Program-made: the position numbers and the translations under genes
The notes under the pieces: model-generated
What the model was told of the DNA's origin: nothing
What the model saw: the letters and a program-made list of their open reading frames with translations, nothing else
Databases searched by the model: none
Origin: Acinetobacter proteolyticus
GTDB taxonomy: Bacteria; Pseudomonadota; Gammaproteobacteria; Pseudomonadales; Moraxellaceae
Direction of reading: 5' to 3'
Length of the DNA stretch: 64,000 nt
Assembly (NCBI RefSeq): GCF_000367945.1
Contig: NZ_KB849179.1
Span: forward strand, 2,663,592-2,727,591
Shown: positions 49,608 through 59,667 of the stretch, one piece after another
How positions within the stretch are numbered: the stretch's first letter is position 1
Layout of the letters: every line of letters begins with the position of its first letter

Positions 49608-49748
49608 TTTTTTTCTCCGTGTGTCGAGGAGCTACGCTGTCCCGACTGGGTCACAAATATTGTTTTTACTGAAATTTGGAATCTCCCCTAACCCCTCTTT
49701 AAGAAAGAGGGGAACTTCCCCCTTGAATAAAGGGGGATCGAGGGGGAT
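49608..49748. other. rpoB-rpoC spacer with G/C-run paired hairpins
   Basis: A 141-bp spacer. It holds two perfect stems, CCCCTCTTT/AAAGAGGGG (49692-49712) and CCCCCTT/AAGGGGG (49718-49736). It resembles dispersed palindromic repeats found between genes in many bacteria. Confidence 0.7.
49692..49745. repeat. REP-like paired-hairpin element, copy 1
   Basis: Two adjacent hairpins built from runs of C and G with A/T stem ends, separated by five bases. A related element lies at 55275-55348. No terminator-grade T-run on the minus strand, so readthrough into rpoC is expected. Confidence 0.6.
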
Positions 49749-52700
49749 TTAGTCACCATTTTTCAGTTCAATGTTGATACCTAAAGAACGGATCTCTTTG
49801 GTCAATACGTTGAACGATTCAGGCATACCCGGATCCATATAATGGTTTCCATCTACAATATTCTTGTAGATACGTGTACGACCTTCGACGTCATCCGACT
49901 TCACAGTGAGCATTTCTTGGAGGGTATATGCTGCACCGTATGCTTCAAGTGCCCATACTTCCATCTCACCGAAACGCTGACCACCGAATTGTGCTTTACC
50001 ACCAAGCGGCTGTTGGGTTACAAGTGAGTAAGAACCCGTTGAACGCGCATGCATCTTGTCATCAACCAAGTGGTTCAATTTGAGCATGTACATGTAACCT
50101 ACAGTTACAGGACGGTCAAACTGTTCACCTGTACGTCCGTCAAACAATACCGTTTGACCGGTACGTGAGATGTCTGCCAATTCAAGCAAGTCTTTGATCT
50201 GGCTTTCTTCAGCACCATCAAATACAGGTGTTGCCAATGGAACACCAGCACGCAAGTTGCCTGAAAGTGCCAAGATTTCTGCGTCAGTTAAGCTATCAAG
50301 CTCTTCTTGTTCGCCACCAACCTTGTTATAAATCTTGTCTAAGAAGTCGCGTAGCTCTAACACTGTACGCTGTTCTTTCAACATTTTTTCGAGTTTGTCA
50401 CCCAAACCTTTGGCCGCCATACCCAAGTGAGTCTCAAGAATCTGACCCACGTTCATACGTGACGGTACACCCAATGGGTTCAATACGATATCGACTGGTA
50501 CACCATTGGCATCATGAGGCATGTCTTCAACTGGCAAGATGTTTGATACAACACCCTTGTTACCATGACGACCCGCCATCTTATCACCAGGCTGGATACG
50601 ACGTTTAACCGCAAGGTAAACCTTAACAACTTTCAATACGCCAGTGGTTAATTCATCACCTGTAGAAAGTTTACGTTTCTTCTCAGCAAACTTCTCATCA
50701 ATTTCATAGCTCTTCTCTTTCAAGAACACTTGAATTTGAGTTAGACGCTCTGCAATTGCTTCATCAGTCGGTTGGATTTCAAGTAAATCAACAAGCTCTA
50801 AACCAGACAACACGTCTTCAGAAAGTTTATCGCCACGTTTGGTTGAACCACCACCGTTAGATTCTTGACCTTTCAACAAACGAACAATACGTTCACGTGC
50901 TGCTTCTTCGAAGATTTTGTATTCTTCTTTCAAGTCTTTACGGTATGCGTCAAGCTGAGCTTTCTCAATTGCTTGCGCACGTTCATCTTTTTCTAAACCA
51001 TCACGTGTGAAGACTTGAACGTCAATCACCGTACCTTTCGTGCCAGATGGAACGCGTAAAGAAGAGTCTTTAACGTCAGCTGCTTTTTCACCAAAGATTG
51101 CGCGAAGTAGTTTTTCTTCAGGTGTTAACTGAGTTTCACCTTTAGGCGTTACCTTACCAACAAGGATGTCACCTGCAGTGACTTCAGCACCGATATAAAC
51201 AATACCTGACTCATCCAATTTAGACAGTGCAGCTTCACCAACGTTAGGAATATCGGCAGTAATTTCTTCTGCACCTAACTTGGTATCACGTGCTACACAT
51301 GACAATTCTTGAATGTGAATCGACGTTAAACGGTCTTCTTGAAGAACACGCTCAGAAAGTAAGATCGAGTCTTCGTAGTTATAACCGTTCCATGTCATGA
51401 ACGCGACGCGCATGTTTTGACCCAGCGCAAGTTCACCCATGTCAGTCGATGGACCGTCAGCCAAGATATCACCACGAGCAACTTTGTCGCCCAAGTTCAC
51501 GATGACATTTTGGTTAATACAAGTATTTTGGTTTGAACGTGTATATTTGATCAGGTTATAGATATCTACACCTGCTTCACCCGCGATCATTTCATCTTCG
51601 TTTACACGAATCACGATACGAGATGCATCTACATATTCAATCGCACCACCACGGTCAGCGATCACACATACACCTGAGTCACGTGCTACGTTTGCTTCCA
51701 TACCCGTACCAACAAGCGGCTTGTCAGCACGTAAGGTAGGAACAGCCTGACGTTGCATGTTTGAACCCATCAATGCACGGTTCGCATCATCGTGTTCAAG
51801 GAATGGAATCAATGACGCTGCAACAGAAACAACCTGTTGTGCAGAAACGTCCATATGGGTTACGCGTTCAGGCGACATACGAACGAAGTCACCTTGATGA
51901 CGTACAGAAACCATTTCTTCAGTTAAAGTACCATCTTTATCCACTGCAGAATCGGCCTGTGCAATCACAGTCCCTACTTCTTCAATTGCAGATAAGTATT
52001 CAACTTCATCGGTTACACGACCATCAACAACTTTACGGTATGGTGTTTCCAAGAAACCGAAGTCATTCGCTTTTGCATAGACAGAAAGCGAGTTGATCAA
52101 ACCAATGTTTGGACCTTCAGGCGTTTCAATTGGACAAACACGACCATAGTGAGTTTGATGTACGTCACGTACTTCGAAGCCTGCACGTTCACGTGTCAAA
52201 CCACCCGGACCAAGCGCAGATACACGACGTTTGTGTGTAATCTCAGACAATGGGTTGTTTTGGTCCATGAACTGAGACAACTGGCTTGAACCAAAGAATT
52301 CTTTGATTGCAGCAGCAACTGGTTTTGCGTTGATCAAATCTTGCGGAGACAAGTTATCTGTTTCTGCTTGGCTTAAACGCTCTTTAACAGCACGTTCAAC
52401 ACGAACTAAACCAACACGGAATTGGTTTTCGGTCATTTCACCTACAGAACGTACACGACGGTTACCCAAGTGATCGATATCATCGACTTCACCTTTACCG
52501 TTACGGATTTCAACCAATGTACGCAATACATCGATGATATCTTCGTGCGATAAAATACCTTCAACTTCACGCGACTTCTGATCAGTACCCACTTCGTAAG
52601 GACGGCCCAAACGACGGTTAAACTTCATACGACCGACTGGAGAAAGGTCATAGCGCTCAGAAGAGAAGAACAAGTTGTTAAATAAGTTCTCAGCAGCTTC

Positions 52701-53837
52701 TTTTGTTGGTGGCTCACCTGGACGCATTACTTTATAGATTTCAACAAGCGCTTCTTCACGGCCTGTTGTCGTATCTGCACGTAATGTATCTGCAACGAAA
52801 GAACCACGATCGATGTCGTTCGTGAATAGGATGTTAAATTGTTTAACACCACCTTCTGCCAACTTGACCAAAGTTTCATGGCTAAGCACAGTATTCGCAG
52901 GAATCACATCACCGCTTTTCAGAGTGATATCTTCAGCTGTAATACGCTCATATAAATATTCATCAGGTACAGAAAGCTTAGCTAAGTTCGCAGCTTCCAT
53001 TTGACGTACGTGACGTGCATTAATACGTTTACCTTGTTCAACGATCGCTTTACCATCATTGTCCAAGATATCAAATTGCGCCATTTCACCACGTAAGCGA
53101 TCTGGAACGAGGTCAATCTGATAGCTACCCATATCAAGATATACAGGTACTTTTTCGTAGAACAAATTCAAGATTTGTTCATTGCTGTAATTCAAGGCAC
53201 GTAGGATCACCGTTGCAAGCAACTTACGACGACGGTCAATACGTACGAATACTAAATCTTTAGCATCAAATTCAAAATCTAACCATGAACCACGGTAAGG
53301 GATAATACGTGCTGAATACAACACTTTACCGCTTGAGTGGGTTTTACCCTTGTCATGGTCAAAGAACACGCCTGGTGAACGGTGTAATTGAGATACGATT
53401 ACACGCTCAGTACCGTTAATAACGAAAGTACCGTTATCGGTCATGAGTGGCATTTCACCCATGTAAACTTCTTGTTCACGAACGTCTTTAATTGATTTCG
53501 TTTCACGATCTTTAATGATCAAACGAATTTTTACGCGCATTGGTGCTGCATAAGTTGAACCACGTAAAATACATTCACGTACGTCAAACTCAGGCTTACC
53601 AAGGCTATACTCAACAAATTCTAAAGCAGCATTGCCAGAATAACTTTCAATAGGAAAAACTGAACGAAATGCGGCTTGGAGACCGATATCTTCGCGATTT
53701 TTTGGAGTTTTACCGCCTTGTAAGAATGTACGGTACGAATCGACCTGAATCGAAAGTAAGTACGGTGCTTCCATTACGTGGGGCAATTTACCAAAATTCT
53801 TACGGATCCGTTTCTTTTCGGTATATGAGTATGCCAT
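49749..53837 (-). CDS. rpoB: RNA polymerase beta subunit
   Basis: Second-largest RNA polymerase subunit. Its 1362 residues include the rifampicin-resistance region ([22 protein letters not shown], then VSALGPGG) with the sensitive residues Asp516, His526 and Ser531 (E. coli numbering) present; the [10 protein letters not shown] segment; and the C-terminal [10 protein letters not shown] and [19 protein letters not shown] clamp-contact motifs. Length matches the family (1342 in E. coli). Preceded by rplL and an attenuator-like region. Confidence 0.98.
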   Translation of the reverse strand: MAYSYTEKKRIRKNFGKLPHVMEAPYLLSIQVDSYRTFLQGGKTPKNREDIGLQAAFRSVFPIESYSGNAALEFVEYSLGKPEFDVRECILRGSTYAAPMRVKIRLIIKDRETKSIKDVREQEVYMGEMPLMTDNGTFVINGTERVIVSQLHRSPGVFFDHDKGKTHSSGKVLYSARIIPYRGSWLDFEFDAKDLVFVRIDRRRKLLATVILRALNYSNEQILNLFYEKVPVYLDMGSYQIDLVPDRLRGEMAQFDILDNDGKAIVEQGKRINARHVRQMEAANLAKLSVPDEYLYERITAEDITLKSGDVIPANTVLSHETLVKLAEGGVKQFNILFTNDIDRGSFVADTLRADTTTGREEALVEIYKVMRPGEPPTKEAAENLFNNLFFSSERYDLSPVGRMKFNRRLGRPYEVGTDQKSREVEGILSHEDIIDVLRTLVEIRNGKGEVDDIDHLGNRRVRSVGEMTENQFRVGLVRVERAVKERLSQAETDNLSPQDLINAKPVAAAIKEFFGSSQLSQFMDQNNPLSEITHKRRVSALGPGGLTRERAGFEVRDVHQTHYGRVCPIETPEGPNIGLINSLSVYAKANDFGFLETPYRKVVDGRVTDEVEYLSAIEEVGTVIAQADSAVDKDGTLTEEMVSVRHQGDFVRMSPERVTHMDVSAQQVVSVAASLIPFLEHDDANRALMGSNMQRQAVPTLRADKPLVGTGMEANVARDSGVCVIADRGGAIEYVDASRIVIRVNEDEMIAGEAGVDIYNLIKYTRSNQNTCINQNVIVNLGDKVARGDILADGPSTDMGELALGQNMRVAFMTWNGYNYEDSILLSERVLQEDRLTSIHIQELSCVARDTKLGAEEITADIPNVGEAALSKLDESGIVYIGAEVTAGDILVGKVTPKGETQLTPEEKLLRAIFGEKAADVKDSSLRVPSGTKGTVIDVQVFTRDGLEKDERAQAIEKAQLDAYRKDLKEEYKIFEEAARERIVRLLKGQESNGGGSTKRGDKLSEDVLSGLELVDLLEIQPTDEAIAERLTQIQVFLKEKSYEIDEKFAEKKRKLSTGDELTTGVLKVVKVYLAVKRRIQPGDKMAGRHGNKGVVSNILPVEDMPHDANGVPVDIVLNPLGVPSRMNVGQILETHLGMAAKGLGDKLEKMLKEQRTVLELRDFLDKIYNKVGGEQEELDSLTDAEILALSGNLRAGVPLATPVFDGAEESQIKDLLELADISRTGQTVLFDGRTGEQFDRPVTVGYMYMLKLNHLVDDKMHARSTGSYSLVTQQPLGGKAQFGGQRFGEMEVWALEAYGAAYTLQEMLTVKSDDVEGRTRIYKNIVDGNHYMDPGMPESFNVLTKEIRSLGINIELKNGD

Positions 53838-54072
53838 CTGGAGTCCTCGGAAAGTAAACTAAACCCGCCTGCAGAACGGGTCTAGAAGGAATTACGCAGG
53901 CCGATATGGCCACCACTGTTTACAAATGCTGCAATTTTTAGTGGTATTAAAACGCTTAACAATATTTTTATAAGCAAAAAAATATTGGTAAGCGTTTGAT
54001 TTTATGTGTTTTGTCCAAATAATACGCACAAAAAACGTAAAACTAACAAAAAACGAGCCGATTATTGTAACG

Positions 54073-54104
54073 CAAAAAGGCTGATGACCCAAGAGCCATC
54101 AGCC
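54073..54104 (-). terminator. rplL-rpoB attenuator (partial terminator)
   Basis: Minus-strand GGCTGATG/CATCAGCC hairpin with a 10-nt loop, followed by TTTTTGCG. Because rpoBC must be transcribed past it, it probably works as a partial terminator. Confidence 0.7.
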
Positions 54105-54111
54105 ATTTTTT

Positions 54112-54138
54112 GGAGCCGATTTTGAAAAAATCGACTCC
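54112..54138 (-). promoter_or_regulatory. hairpin directly after rplL
   Basis: Stem GGAGTCGATTTT/AAAATCGGCTCC, a few bases past the rplL stop and only seven bases before the attenuator hairpin. A processing or stability role is inferred. Confidence 0.5.
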
Positions 54139-54146
54139 CTACAGTA

Positions 54147-54515
54147 TTACTTAAGTGTAACTGTAGCACCAGCTTCTTCAAGCTTCTTCTTAAGTTCTTC
54201 GCCTTCTTCTTTAGAAACGCCTTCTTTAAGAACTGCAGGAGCGCCTTCAACAAGATCTTTAGCTTCTTTAAGACCAAGGCCAGTAGCTTCACGAACTGCT
54301 TTAATTACAGCAACTTTGTTAGCACCGAAAGAAGTCAACTCAACGTTGAATTCAGTTTGTTCTTCAGCAGCAGCAGCAGCGCCTGGAGCAGCAGCTACAG
54401 CAACAGCAGCAGCAGATACGTTAAATTTCTCTTCGAAAGCAGAGATTAATTCAACAAGTTCAAGAACAGTTTTTTCAGCAACTGCGTTTAAGATTTCTTC
54501 GTTTGTTAAAGCCAT
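54147..54515 (-). CDS. rplL: 50S ribosomal protein L7/L12
   Basis: Stalk protein present in several copies per ribosome; recruits translational GTPases. The 122 residues show the N-terminal dimerisation part ([33 protein letters not shown]), an Ala-rich hinge (about 35-52) and the C-terminal factor-binding domain ([40 protein letters not shown]). Follows rplJ by 42 bp. Confidence 0.97.
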   Translation of the reverse strand: MALTNEEILNAVAEKTVLELVELISAFEEKFNVSAAAVAVAAAPGAAAAAEEQTEFNVELTSFGANKVAVIKAVREATGLGLKEAKDLVEGAPAVLKEGVSKEEGEELKKKLEEAGATVTLK

Positions 54516-54557
54516 GAGAATAACTCCAAATGGATATTGAATGGTGTGAAAGTAGGA

Positions 54558-55064
54558 TTAAGCCGCTTCTGACTCGTTTTTCTCTTTGAGTGCCGTAATA
54601 AGGCGACCCAATTTCGAAATAGGAGCTTGAAGGACAGAGGCAAGCATCGTAAGCGCTTTTTCTTGGTTCGGAAGATTTGCAATTACACTAACTTCAGCGC
54701 CTTGATAAACTTTGCCATCAAATGCAGCAGCTTTAAGTTCAAAAGCTTTGTTAGTTTTCGCAAATTCTTCGAACAAGCGTGCAGCTGCACCCATGTCATC
54801 TTCAGAAGTTGAGAAACCGAGAATGGTTGGGCCAACAAGGTCGTCATTCAAGATATCAAATTGAGTACCTTCAAATGAACGCTTAGCCAAAGTATTACGC
54901 ACGATACGTGTAGTAACACCTAGCTTACGAGCTTCAACACGAAGTTGCGTTAATTGCTCTACGCTTGAACCTTGATAGTTAGCCACAACAACAGAAAACG
55001 CTTTAGAAGCAACTTCGCTTACTTCTGCAACGATCTGTTTTTTGTCTTCGATAAGAAGAGCCAT
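54558..55064 (-). CDS. rplJ: 50S ribosomal protein L10
   Basis: Anchors L7/L12 dimers to the ribosome; the L10-L12 complex normally represses its own mRNA leader. ATG 55064 (MALLIEDKKQIVAEV, 168 aa) is chosen because AGGAGG lies 7 nt upstream; the frame runs ten codons further. Markers: VVANYQGSSVEQLTQLR and RNTLAKR, with the L12-binding helix at the C terminus. Preceded by a structured leader. Confidence 0.97.
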   Translation of the reverse strand: MALLIEDKKQIVAEVSEVASKAFSVVVANYQGSSVEQLTQLRVEARKLGVTTRIVRNTLAKRSFEGTQFDILNDDLVGPTILGFSTSEDDMGAAARLFEEFAKTNKAFELKAAAFDGKVYQGAEVSVIANLPNQEKALTMLASVLQAPISKLGRLITALKEKNESEAA

Positions 55065-55175
55065 TGTAAAACCTCCTAACGGTGATTTATGCACCCATAT
55101 GGATGCACTCCCAATTCGTAAGTCCTTTCAGACTTACACGCGGAGGAGGAATAAATCACACCACCGCGTCTACTC
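55065..55175 (-). promoter_or_regulatory. structured L10-type mRNA leader upstream of rplJ
   Basis: Three hairpins in the minus-strand RNA ahead of rplJ: ACGCGG/CCGCGT (55138-55169) with a long loop, GTAAGTC/GACTTAC (55118-55137), and TGCATCC/GGGTGCA (55090-55107, one G-U pair). This fits the known autoregulatory L10 leader of gammaproteobacteria, which binds L10(L12)4. The exact kink-turn was not verified. Confidence 0.6.
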
Positions 55176-55376
55176 AGACTGGATGATTAAGAAAAATATT
55201 CGAAAATATTTCTCGCCTGAGGTCTTTGACGCTGATAAATATTCATTTATCAATTCAAAGTTTGCCTAAAAACTCCTTCTCCCTCAGGGAGAAGGTAGGG
55301 ATGAGGGTATAAAACCTCTCCCCAACCCTCTCCTATAAAGAGAGGGAGCTTTTCAGGGCTTTAAAATTCTTACTAA
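55176..55376. other. rplA-rplJ spacer with paired-hairpin repeat
   Basis: The part of the rplA-rplJ gap beyond the leader hairpins. It contains the second REP-like element (next entry). No gene seen. Confidence 0.5.
55275..55348. repeat. REP-like paired-hairpin element, copy 2
   Basis: Stems CCTTCTCCC/GGGAGAAGG (55275-55295) and CCCTCTC/GAGAGGG (55326-55346), joined by a short G-rich spacer. Similar in design to 49692-49745, but not identical. Confidence 0.6.
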
Positions 55377-56072
55377 TTACTTAGAAACGTTGCTTACGTC
55401 AACGATCAAACCAGGGCCCATAGTTGAGCTCAAAGTGATCTTTTTAACGTATACACCTTTAGAAGTTGCAGGCTTTAACTTTTTCAAGTCTGCAATTAAA
55501 GTTTCAACGTTTTGACGTACAGCTTCTTCGCTAAAGCCAAGTTGGCCGATCGCAGCGTGGATGATACCCGCTTTGTCTACACGGTAACGTGCTTGACCAG
55601 ATTTAGCATTCTTAACCGCGTTAGCAACATCAGGAGTTACTGTACCCACTTTCGGGTTTGGCATTAAGCCACGTGGACCAAGAATCGTACCTAACTTACC
55701 AACAACGCGCATTGCATCAGGAGCAGCAATCACTACGTCAAAGTCAAGGTTTCCACCTTGAATGCTTTCAGCAAGGTCATCAAAACCAACGATATCAGCA
55801 CCAGCAGCTTTCGCAGCTTCTGCAGCAGCACCTTGAGCAAATACTGCAACACGTACAGTTTTACCAGTACCCGCAGGTAAAGTCGTCGCACCACGAACAA
55901 CCTGATCAGATTTACGTGGGTCTACGCCAAGGTTTACAGCGATATCTAAAGATTCTTTGAACTTCGCAGCTGGAAGGCTGTTAAGAACTTGTACTGCTTC
56001 TTCCAAAGTATAAACTTTGTTTGCTTCTACAGCAGCAGCAATGGCTTTTTGACGTTTAGTTAACTTTGCCAT
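55377..56072 (-). CDS. rplA: 50S ribosomal protein L1
   Basis: Two-domain protein of the mobile L1 stalk and translational repressor of rplKA in well-studied bacteria. The 231 residues match the family (about 234): [16 protein letters not shown] start, [47 protein letters not shown] (the L1 signature) and [10 protein letters not shown] near the end. Three bases after rplK. Confidence 0.97.
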   Translation of the reverse strand: MAKLTKRQKAIAAAVEANKVYTLEEAVQVLNSLPAAKFKESLDIAVNLGVDPRKSDQVVRGATTLPAGTGKTVRVAVFAQGAAAEAAKAAGADIVGFDDLAESIQGGNLDFDVVIAAPDAMRVVGKLGTILGPRGLMPNPKVGTVTPDVANAVKNAKSGQARYRVDKAGIIHAAIGQLGFSEEAVRQNVETLIADLKKLKPATSKGVYVKKITLSSTMGPGLIVDVSNVSK

Positions 56073-56075
56073 GTC

Positions 56076-56504
56076 TTATAGCTCCACTTCCAAGCCCATA
56101 GAACGTGCAGAACCAGCAATGGTACGCACACGAGCGTCTAAATCAGCACCAGTTAAATCCGGTTCTTTAGTAGTCGCGATTTCTTCTAATTGAGCACGAG
56201 TCAACTTACCAACTTTAGTTTTGTTAGGTACAGAAGAACCCTTTTGGATACCAGCAGCTTTCTTAAGAAGAATAGATGCAGGTGGAGTTTTCATGATAAA
56301 AGTGAACGACTTATCGTTGTACACAGTGATCACGACAGGAATTGGCAAACCAACTTCAAGTTTTTGTGTAGCAGCATTGAATTCTTTACAGAATGCCATG
56401 ATGTTTACACCACGTTGACCTAAAGCAGGACCAATTGGTGGAGATGGATTTGCTTTACCAGCTGGAACTTGCAGCTTGATATAGCCGTCAATCTTCTTAG
56501 CCAT
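56076..56504 (-). CDS. rplK: 50S ribosomal protein L11
   Basis: Part of the GTPase-associated center; contacts elongation factors and is needed for RelA activation. The 142 residues carry [37 protein letters not shown] (thiostrepton-binding N-terminal domain) and the C-terminal rRNA-binding domain, ending [12 protein letters not shown]. Standard length. Followed by rplA. Confidence 0.97.
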   Translation of the reverse strand: MAKKIDGYIKLQVPAGKANPSPPIGPALGQRGVNIMAFCKEFNAATQKLEVGLPIPVVITVYNDKSFTFIMKTPPASILLKKAAGIQKGSSVPNKTKVGKLTRAQLEEIATTKEPDLTGADLDARVRTIAGSARSMGLEVEL

Positions 56505-56580
56505 TGAAAATTACCTCTGGGTACAGACGCCGTTAGGCTCCCCAAAAAATTAAACAACACCGAAGTGTTAGAACAACAAT

Positions 56581-56597
56581 GCCCGATCAGATCGGGC
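56581..56597 (-). promoter_or_regulatory. hairpin in nusG-rplK spacer
   Basis: GCCCGAT-CAG-ATCGGGC, 20 nt past the nusG stop and 77 nt before rplK. No T-run, so it is not a terminator; a role in mRNA processing or L1 control is possible but unproven. Confidence 0.4.
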
Positions 56598-56616
56598 GCT
56601 TATCAACCTTCGCAGA

Positions 56617-57150
56617 TTAAATCGTTTTTTCGACTTGGCGAAACTCGAGTTCAACCTGAGTTGGTCGATTAAATACATTAATCGTCAACGTTAAACGTGA
56701 CTTATCGTATTGAACTTCCTCCACGACCCCTTTAAAGTCAGTGAACGGACCATCAATAACGAGCAATTCTTCACCAGGTTCAAACATCGTCTTAGGACGA
56801 GGTGCCTCACCTGTATTACGTACACGCGCAAGAATCGCATCAGCTTCACGTTGTGAGATTGGCGCTGGTTTTTCTGGTGTACCACCAATAAAACCAAGAA
56901 CCTTTGGACACTCTTTAACGATGTGCCAAGTATCATCATTCATTTCCATTTCGACTAACACATAGCCTGGAAAGAATTTACGTTCAGACTTACGCTTCTT
57001 ACCATCCTTCATTTCCACAACTTCTTCAGTAGGGACGAGGACTTCACCAAAACTATCAGCAACAGTGCTGCGCTGGATTCGGTCATTAAGTGAACGCATC
57101 ACTTGTTTTTCAAAACCTGAATAGGCATGAATAATATACCAACGTTTCAT
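56617..57150 (-). CDS. nusG: transcription termination/antitermination protein NusG
   Basis: Binds the RNA polymerase clamp and couples transcription with Rho or the ribosome. N-terminal NGN domain ([37 protein letters not shown]) and C-terminal KOW domain ([20 protein letters not shown]). 177 residues, as in the family. Starts 7 bp after secE. Confidence 0.97.
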   Translation of the reverse strand: MKRWYIIHAYSGFEKQVMRSLNDRIQRSTVADSFGEVLVPTEEVVEMKDGKKRKSERKFFPGYVLVEMEMNDDTWHIVKECPKVLGFIGGTPEKPAPISQREADAILARVRNTGEAPRPKTMFEPGEELLVIDGPFTDFKGVVEEVQYDKSRLTLTINVFNRPTQVELEFRQVEKTI

Positions 57151-57157
57151 CGCACTC

Positions 57158-57598
57158 TTACCCGATAATTAACTTAATAAACCAACCTAACCCGTAATCA
57201 AAACACCATAAAACCAATGATGCAATGAGTACAACCAAAAGCACTTGCCACGATGTCGTGATCGTCTCTTGTTTTGTTGGCCAGGTCACTCGACGCAGTT
57301 CAATTCGCGCATCTTGCAACAAACGCACAAAGCCTTTGCCTTGATGGGTGGCGTATAATAAACCTAAAGCGACGACGATACAAGCCAAAATTACCCCAAC
57401 GCGCACCCAAATATCATTTGCAGGTGCCCAATAGGCCGGTAAATGTTGATTTACCAATGCGGCACCGATCAATAAAACGATAGCAATCAACCACAAGACT
57501 ATATCAAGTGGAGAGCCAGAGTTTACAACTTCAGCGGCATTATTTCTTTGAGGGATTGGCGCGTCGCTTAATGCGTCACGCGATTTATCATTCGACAT
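57158..57598 (-). CDS. secE: preprotein translocase subunit SecE
   Basis: Essential SecYEG clamp subunit in the inner membrane. The 146-residue product has three hydrophobic helices (about 32-50, 62-82 and 122-143), with the conserved cytoplasmic segment [22 protein letters not shown] before the last helix. It is longer than the minimal single-helix SecE, as is usual in enteric-type bacteria. Co-transcribed with nusG. Confidence 0.95.
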   Translation of the reverse strand: MSNDKSRDALSDAPIPQRNNAAEVVNSGSPLDIVLWLIAIVLLIGAALVNQHLPAYWAPANDIWVRVGVILACIVVALGLLYATHQGKGFVRLLQDARIELRRVTWPTKQETITTSWQVLLVVLIASLVLWCFDYGLGWFIKLIIG

Positions 57599-57674
57599 TT
57601 TTTTACTCGTCGTAGAATTCGCGACTTATTATATGACAACTCAGCCAGAATTAAGCTTTTTTATAAAAAAAAAG

Positions 57675-57750
57675 TGGCAGGCCAGGAGGGACTCGAACCC
57701 CCAACATTCGGTTTTGGAGACCGACGCTCTACCAATTGAACTACTAGCCT
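57675..57750 (-). tRNA. tRNA-Trp (CCA)
   Basis: A 76-nt tRNA with encoded 3' CCA. The anticodon stem TCGGT/ACCGA encloses a loop with anticodon CCA. It lies between tuf and secE, the standard gammaproteobacterial position. Confidence 0.97.
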
Positions 57751-57804
57751 ATTATGCAAATCGAAAGCCGAAGCTTCCGATTTGAGTGTAACACAGTATT
57801 AGGC

Positions 57805-58995
57805 TTATGCAGTTACTTTAGCAACAACGCCAGCACCTACAGTACGACCACCTTCACGGATCGCAAAACGTAGACCTGGGTCCATTGCGATCGGGTGGAT
57901 TAACTCTACCGACATCTCAACGTTGTCACCAGGCATTACCATTTCTACGCCATCTTGTAATTTGATCGCGCCAGTTACGTCAGTTGTACGGAAGTAGAAC
58001 TGTGGACGGTAACCGTTAAGGAATGGAGTATGACGACCACCTTCTTCTTTAGAAAGTACGTATACTTCTGCGTCGAATTTAGTGTGCGGCTTGATTGTAC
58101 CTGGTTTAGCAAGTACTTGACCACGTTGTACGTCTTCACGCTTAGTACCACGAAGAAGAACACCACAGTTCTCGCCTGCACGACCTTCGTCAAGCAATTT
58201 ACGGAACATTTCTACGCCAGTTACAGTCGTTTTAACCGTATCTTTGATACCTACGATTTCAACTTCTTCACCAACTTTTACGATACCAGCTTCTACACGA
58301 CCAGTTACTACTGTACCACGGCCTGAGATAGAGAATACGTCTTCGATTGGCATCAAGAATGCTTTGTCGATTGCACGTTCTGGTTCTGGGATGTAAGAGT
58401 CAAGCGCTTCAACAAGAGCAAGAACTGAAGACTCACCATATTGACCAGCGTCACCGTTAAGTGCAGCAAGTGCTGAACCACGGATAACAGGAGTGTCATC
58501 ACCTGGGAAGTCATAAGTAGAAAGAAGTTCACGAACTTCCATTTCTACTAATTCAAGTAATTCTTCATCATCAACAAGGTCACACTTGTTCAAGAATACG
58601 ATGATGTAAGGTACACCAACCTGACGTGAAAGAAGGATGTGTTCACGAGTTTGTGGCATTGGACCATCAGTCGCAGCACATACAAGGATCGCGCCGTCCA
58701 TCTGAGCAGCACCAGTAATCATGTTTTTAACATAATCGGCGTGGCCCGGGCAGTCTACGTGAGCGTAGTGACGGATTGGAGAATCGTATTCTACGTGTGA
58801 AGTATTAATTGTAATACCACGTGCTTTTTCTTCAGGAGCTGAGTCGATTTGTGAGTAATCTTTCGCTTCACCGCCGTAAGTTTTTGCACAAATAGTTGCA
58901 ATCGCAGCAGTTAAAGTTGTTTTACCATGGTCAACGTGACCAATTGTACCCACGTTTACGTGTGGTTTGTTACGTTCAAACTTAGCCTTAGCCAT
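57805..58995 (-). CDS. tuf: elongation factor Tu
   Basis: Delivers aminoacyl-tRNA to the ribosome as a GTP complex. The 396 residues contain G1 GHVDHGKT (19-26), G3 DCPGH, G4 NKCD and G5, followed by two beta-barrel domains with the [19 protein letters not shown] and [15 protein letters not shown] stretches. Identical in design to E. coli EF-Tu (394). It lies in the tufB position between tRNA-Thr(GGT) and tRNA-Trp; a second copy near fusA would be expected elsewhere. Confidence 0.98.
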   Translation of the reverse strand: MAKAKFERNKPHVNVGTIGHVDHGKTTLTAAIATICAKTYGGEAKDYSQIDSAPEEKARGITINTSHVEYDSPIRHYAHVDCPGHADYVKNMITGAAQMDGAILVCAATDGPMPQTREHILLSRQVGVPYIIVFLNKCDLVDDEELLELVEMEVRELLSTYDFPGDDTPVIRGSALAALNGDAGQYGESSVLALVEALDSYIPEPERAIDKAFLMPIEDVFSISGRGTVVTGRVEAGIVKVGEEVEIVGIKDTVKTTVTGVEMFRKLLDEGRAGENCGVLLRGTKREDVQRGQVLAKPGTIKPHTKFDAEVYVLSKEEGGRHTPFLNGYRPQFYFRTTDVTGAIKLQDGVEMVMPGDNVEMSVELIHPIAMDPGLRFAIREGGRTVGAGVVAKVTA

Positions 58996-59159
58996 TTTGA
59001 TTTTCCTCGTTTACGTCGACGCCAGTTTAGAGAAAAACAACCCTGAAAAACCTTCTTTATCGACATTCGCCTAAAAAACTAGACACCTAATACTTGAAAA
59101 GCAGACTATAATAGCCTGCTTCTTTAAAATGTTGTGGAAATTCCACTAAGCTGTATATC

Positions 59160-59234
<75 letters not shown>

Positions 59235-59245
59235 GACATCTTCGA

Positions 59246-59321
59246 TGGAGCGGGAGACGAGGATCGAACTCGCGACATGCAGCTTGGAAGGCTGCCACTC
59301 TACCAACTGAGTTACTCCCGC
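59246..59321 (-). tRNA. tRNA-Gly (TCC)
   Basis: A 76-nt tRNA with CCA; anticodon stem GCAGC/GCTGC and loop CTTCCAA give anticodon TCC. Eleven bases from tRNA-Thr(GGT), so co-transcribed. Confidence 0.96.
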
Positions 59322-59354
59322 ATGTTGGTACTAACCACTTATATCGAAGTTAAA

Positions 59355-59440
59355 TGGTGGTGAGAGAAGGATTCGAACCTTCGAAACTTTCGTAGCAGAG
59401 TTACAGTCTGCCCCCTTTGGCCGCTCGGGAATCTCACCAC
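59355..59440 (-). tRNA. tRNA-Tyr (GTA)
   Basis: An 86-nt class II tRNA with a long variable arm and CCA; anticodon stem GCAGA/TCTGC and loop CTGTAAC give anticodon GTA. Confidence 0.96.
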
Positions 59441-59492
59441 ATCACACTTACACAGTGCTGTTCTTTACTTTATACTACCACACTTTTTAAGA

Positions 59493-59568
<76 letters not shown>

Positions 59569-59610
59569 TCTTTCTTAGTGTTTCGTACGTTTCGTATCGG
59601 AACGGTGTGC

Positions 59611-59638
59611 AGTTTAGCAAAACTCTGAATCGATGCAA
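59611..59638 (-). promoter_or_regulatory. promoter of the tRNA-tuf operon
   Basis: Minus-strand TTGCAT (-35), 16-bp spacer, TAAACT (-10), followed by GCACACCG, a G/C-rich stretch of the kind seen in growth-rate-controlled stable RNA promoters. About 43 bp upstream of tRNA-Thr(TGT). Confidence 0.7.
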
Positions 59639-59667
59639 GTGCTTTTTTTAAAAAAACTGCTAAAAAC

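Larger units (their letters stand above)
53838..54146. other. rplL-rpoB intergenic region
   Basis: A 309-bp spacer between rplL and rpoB. The rplL-proximal end holds two hairpins (see separate entries); the rest is AT-rich. In E. coli the corresponding spacer carries an attenuator and RNase III site. Confidence 0.6.

Noticed and set aside
55042..55269. Plus-strand 75-residue frame across the L10 leader
   Set aside because: Antisense to rplJ and its structured leader; no family features or ribosome site.
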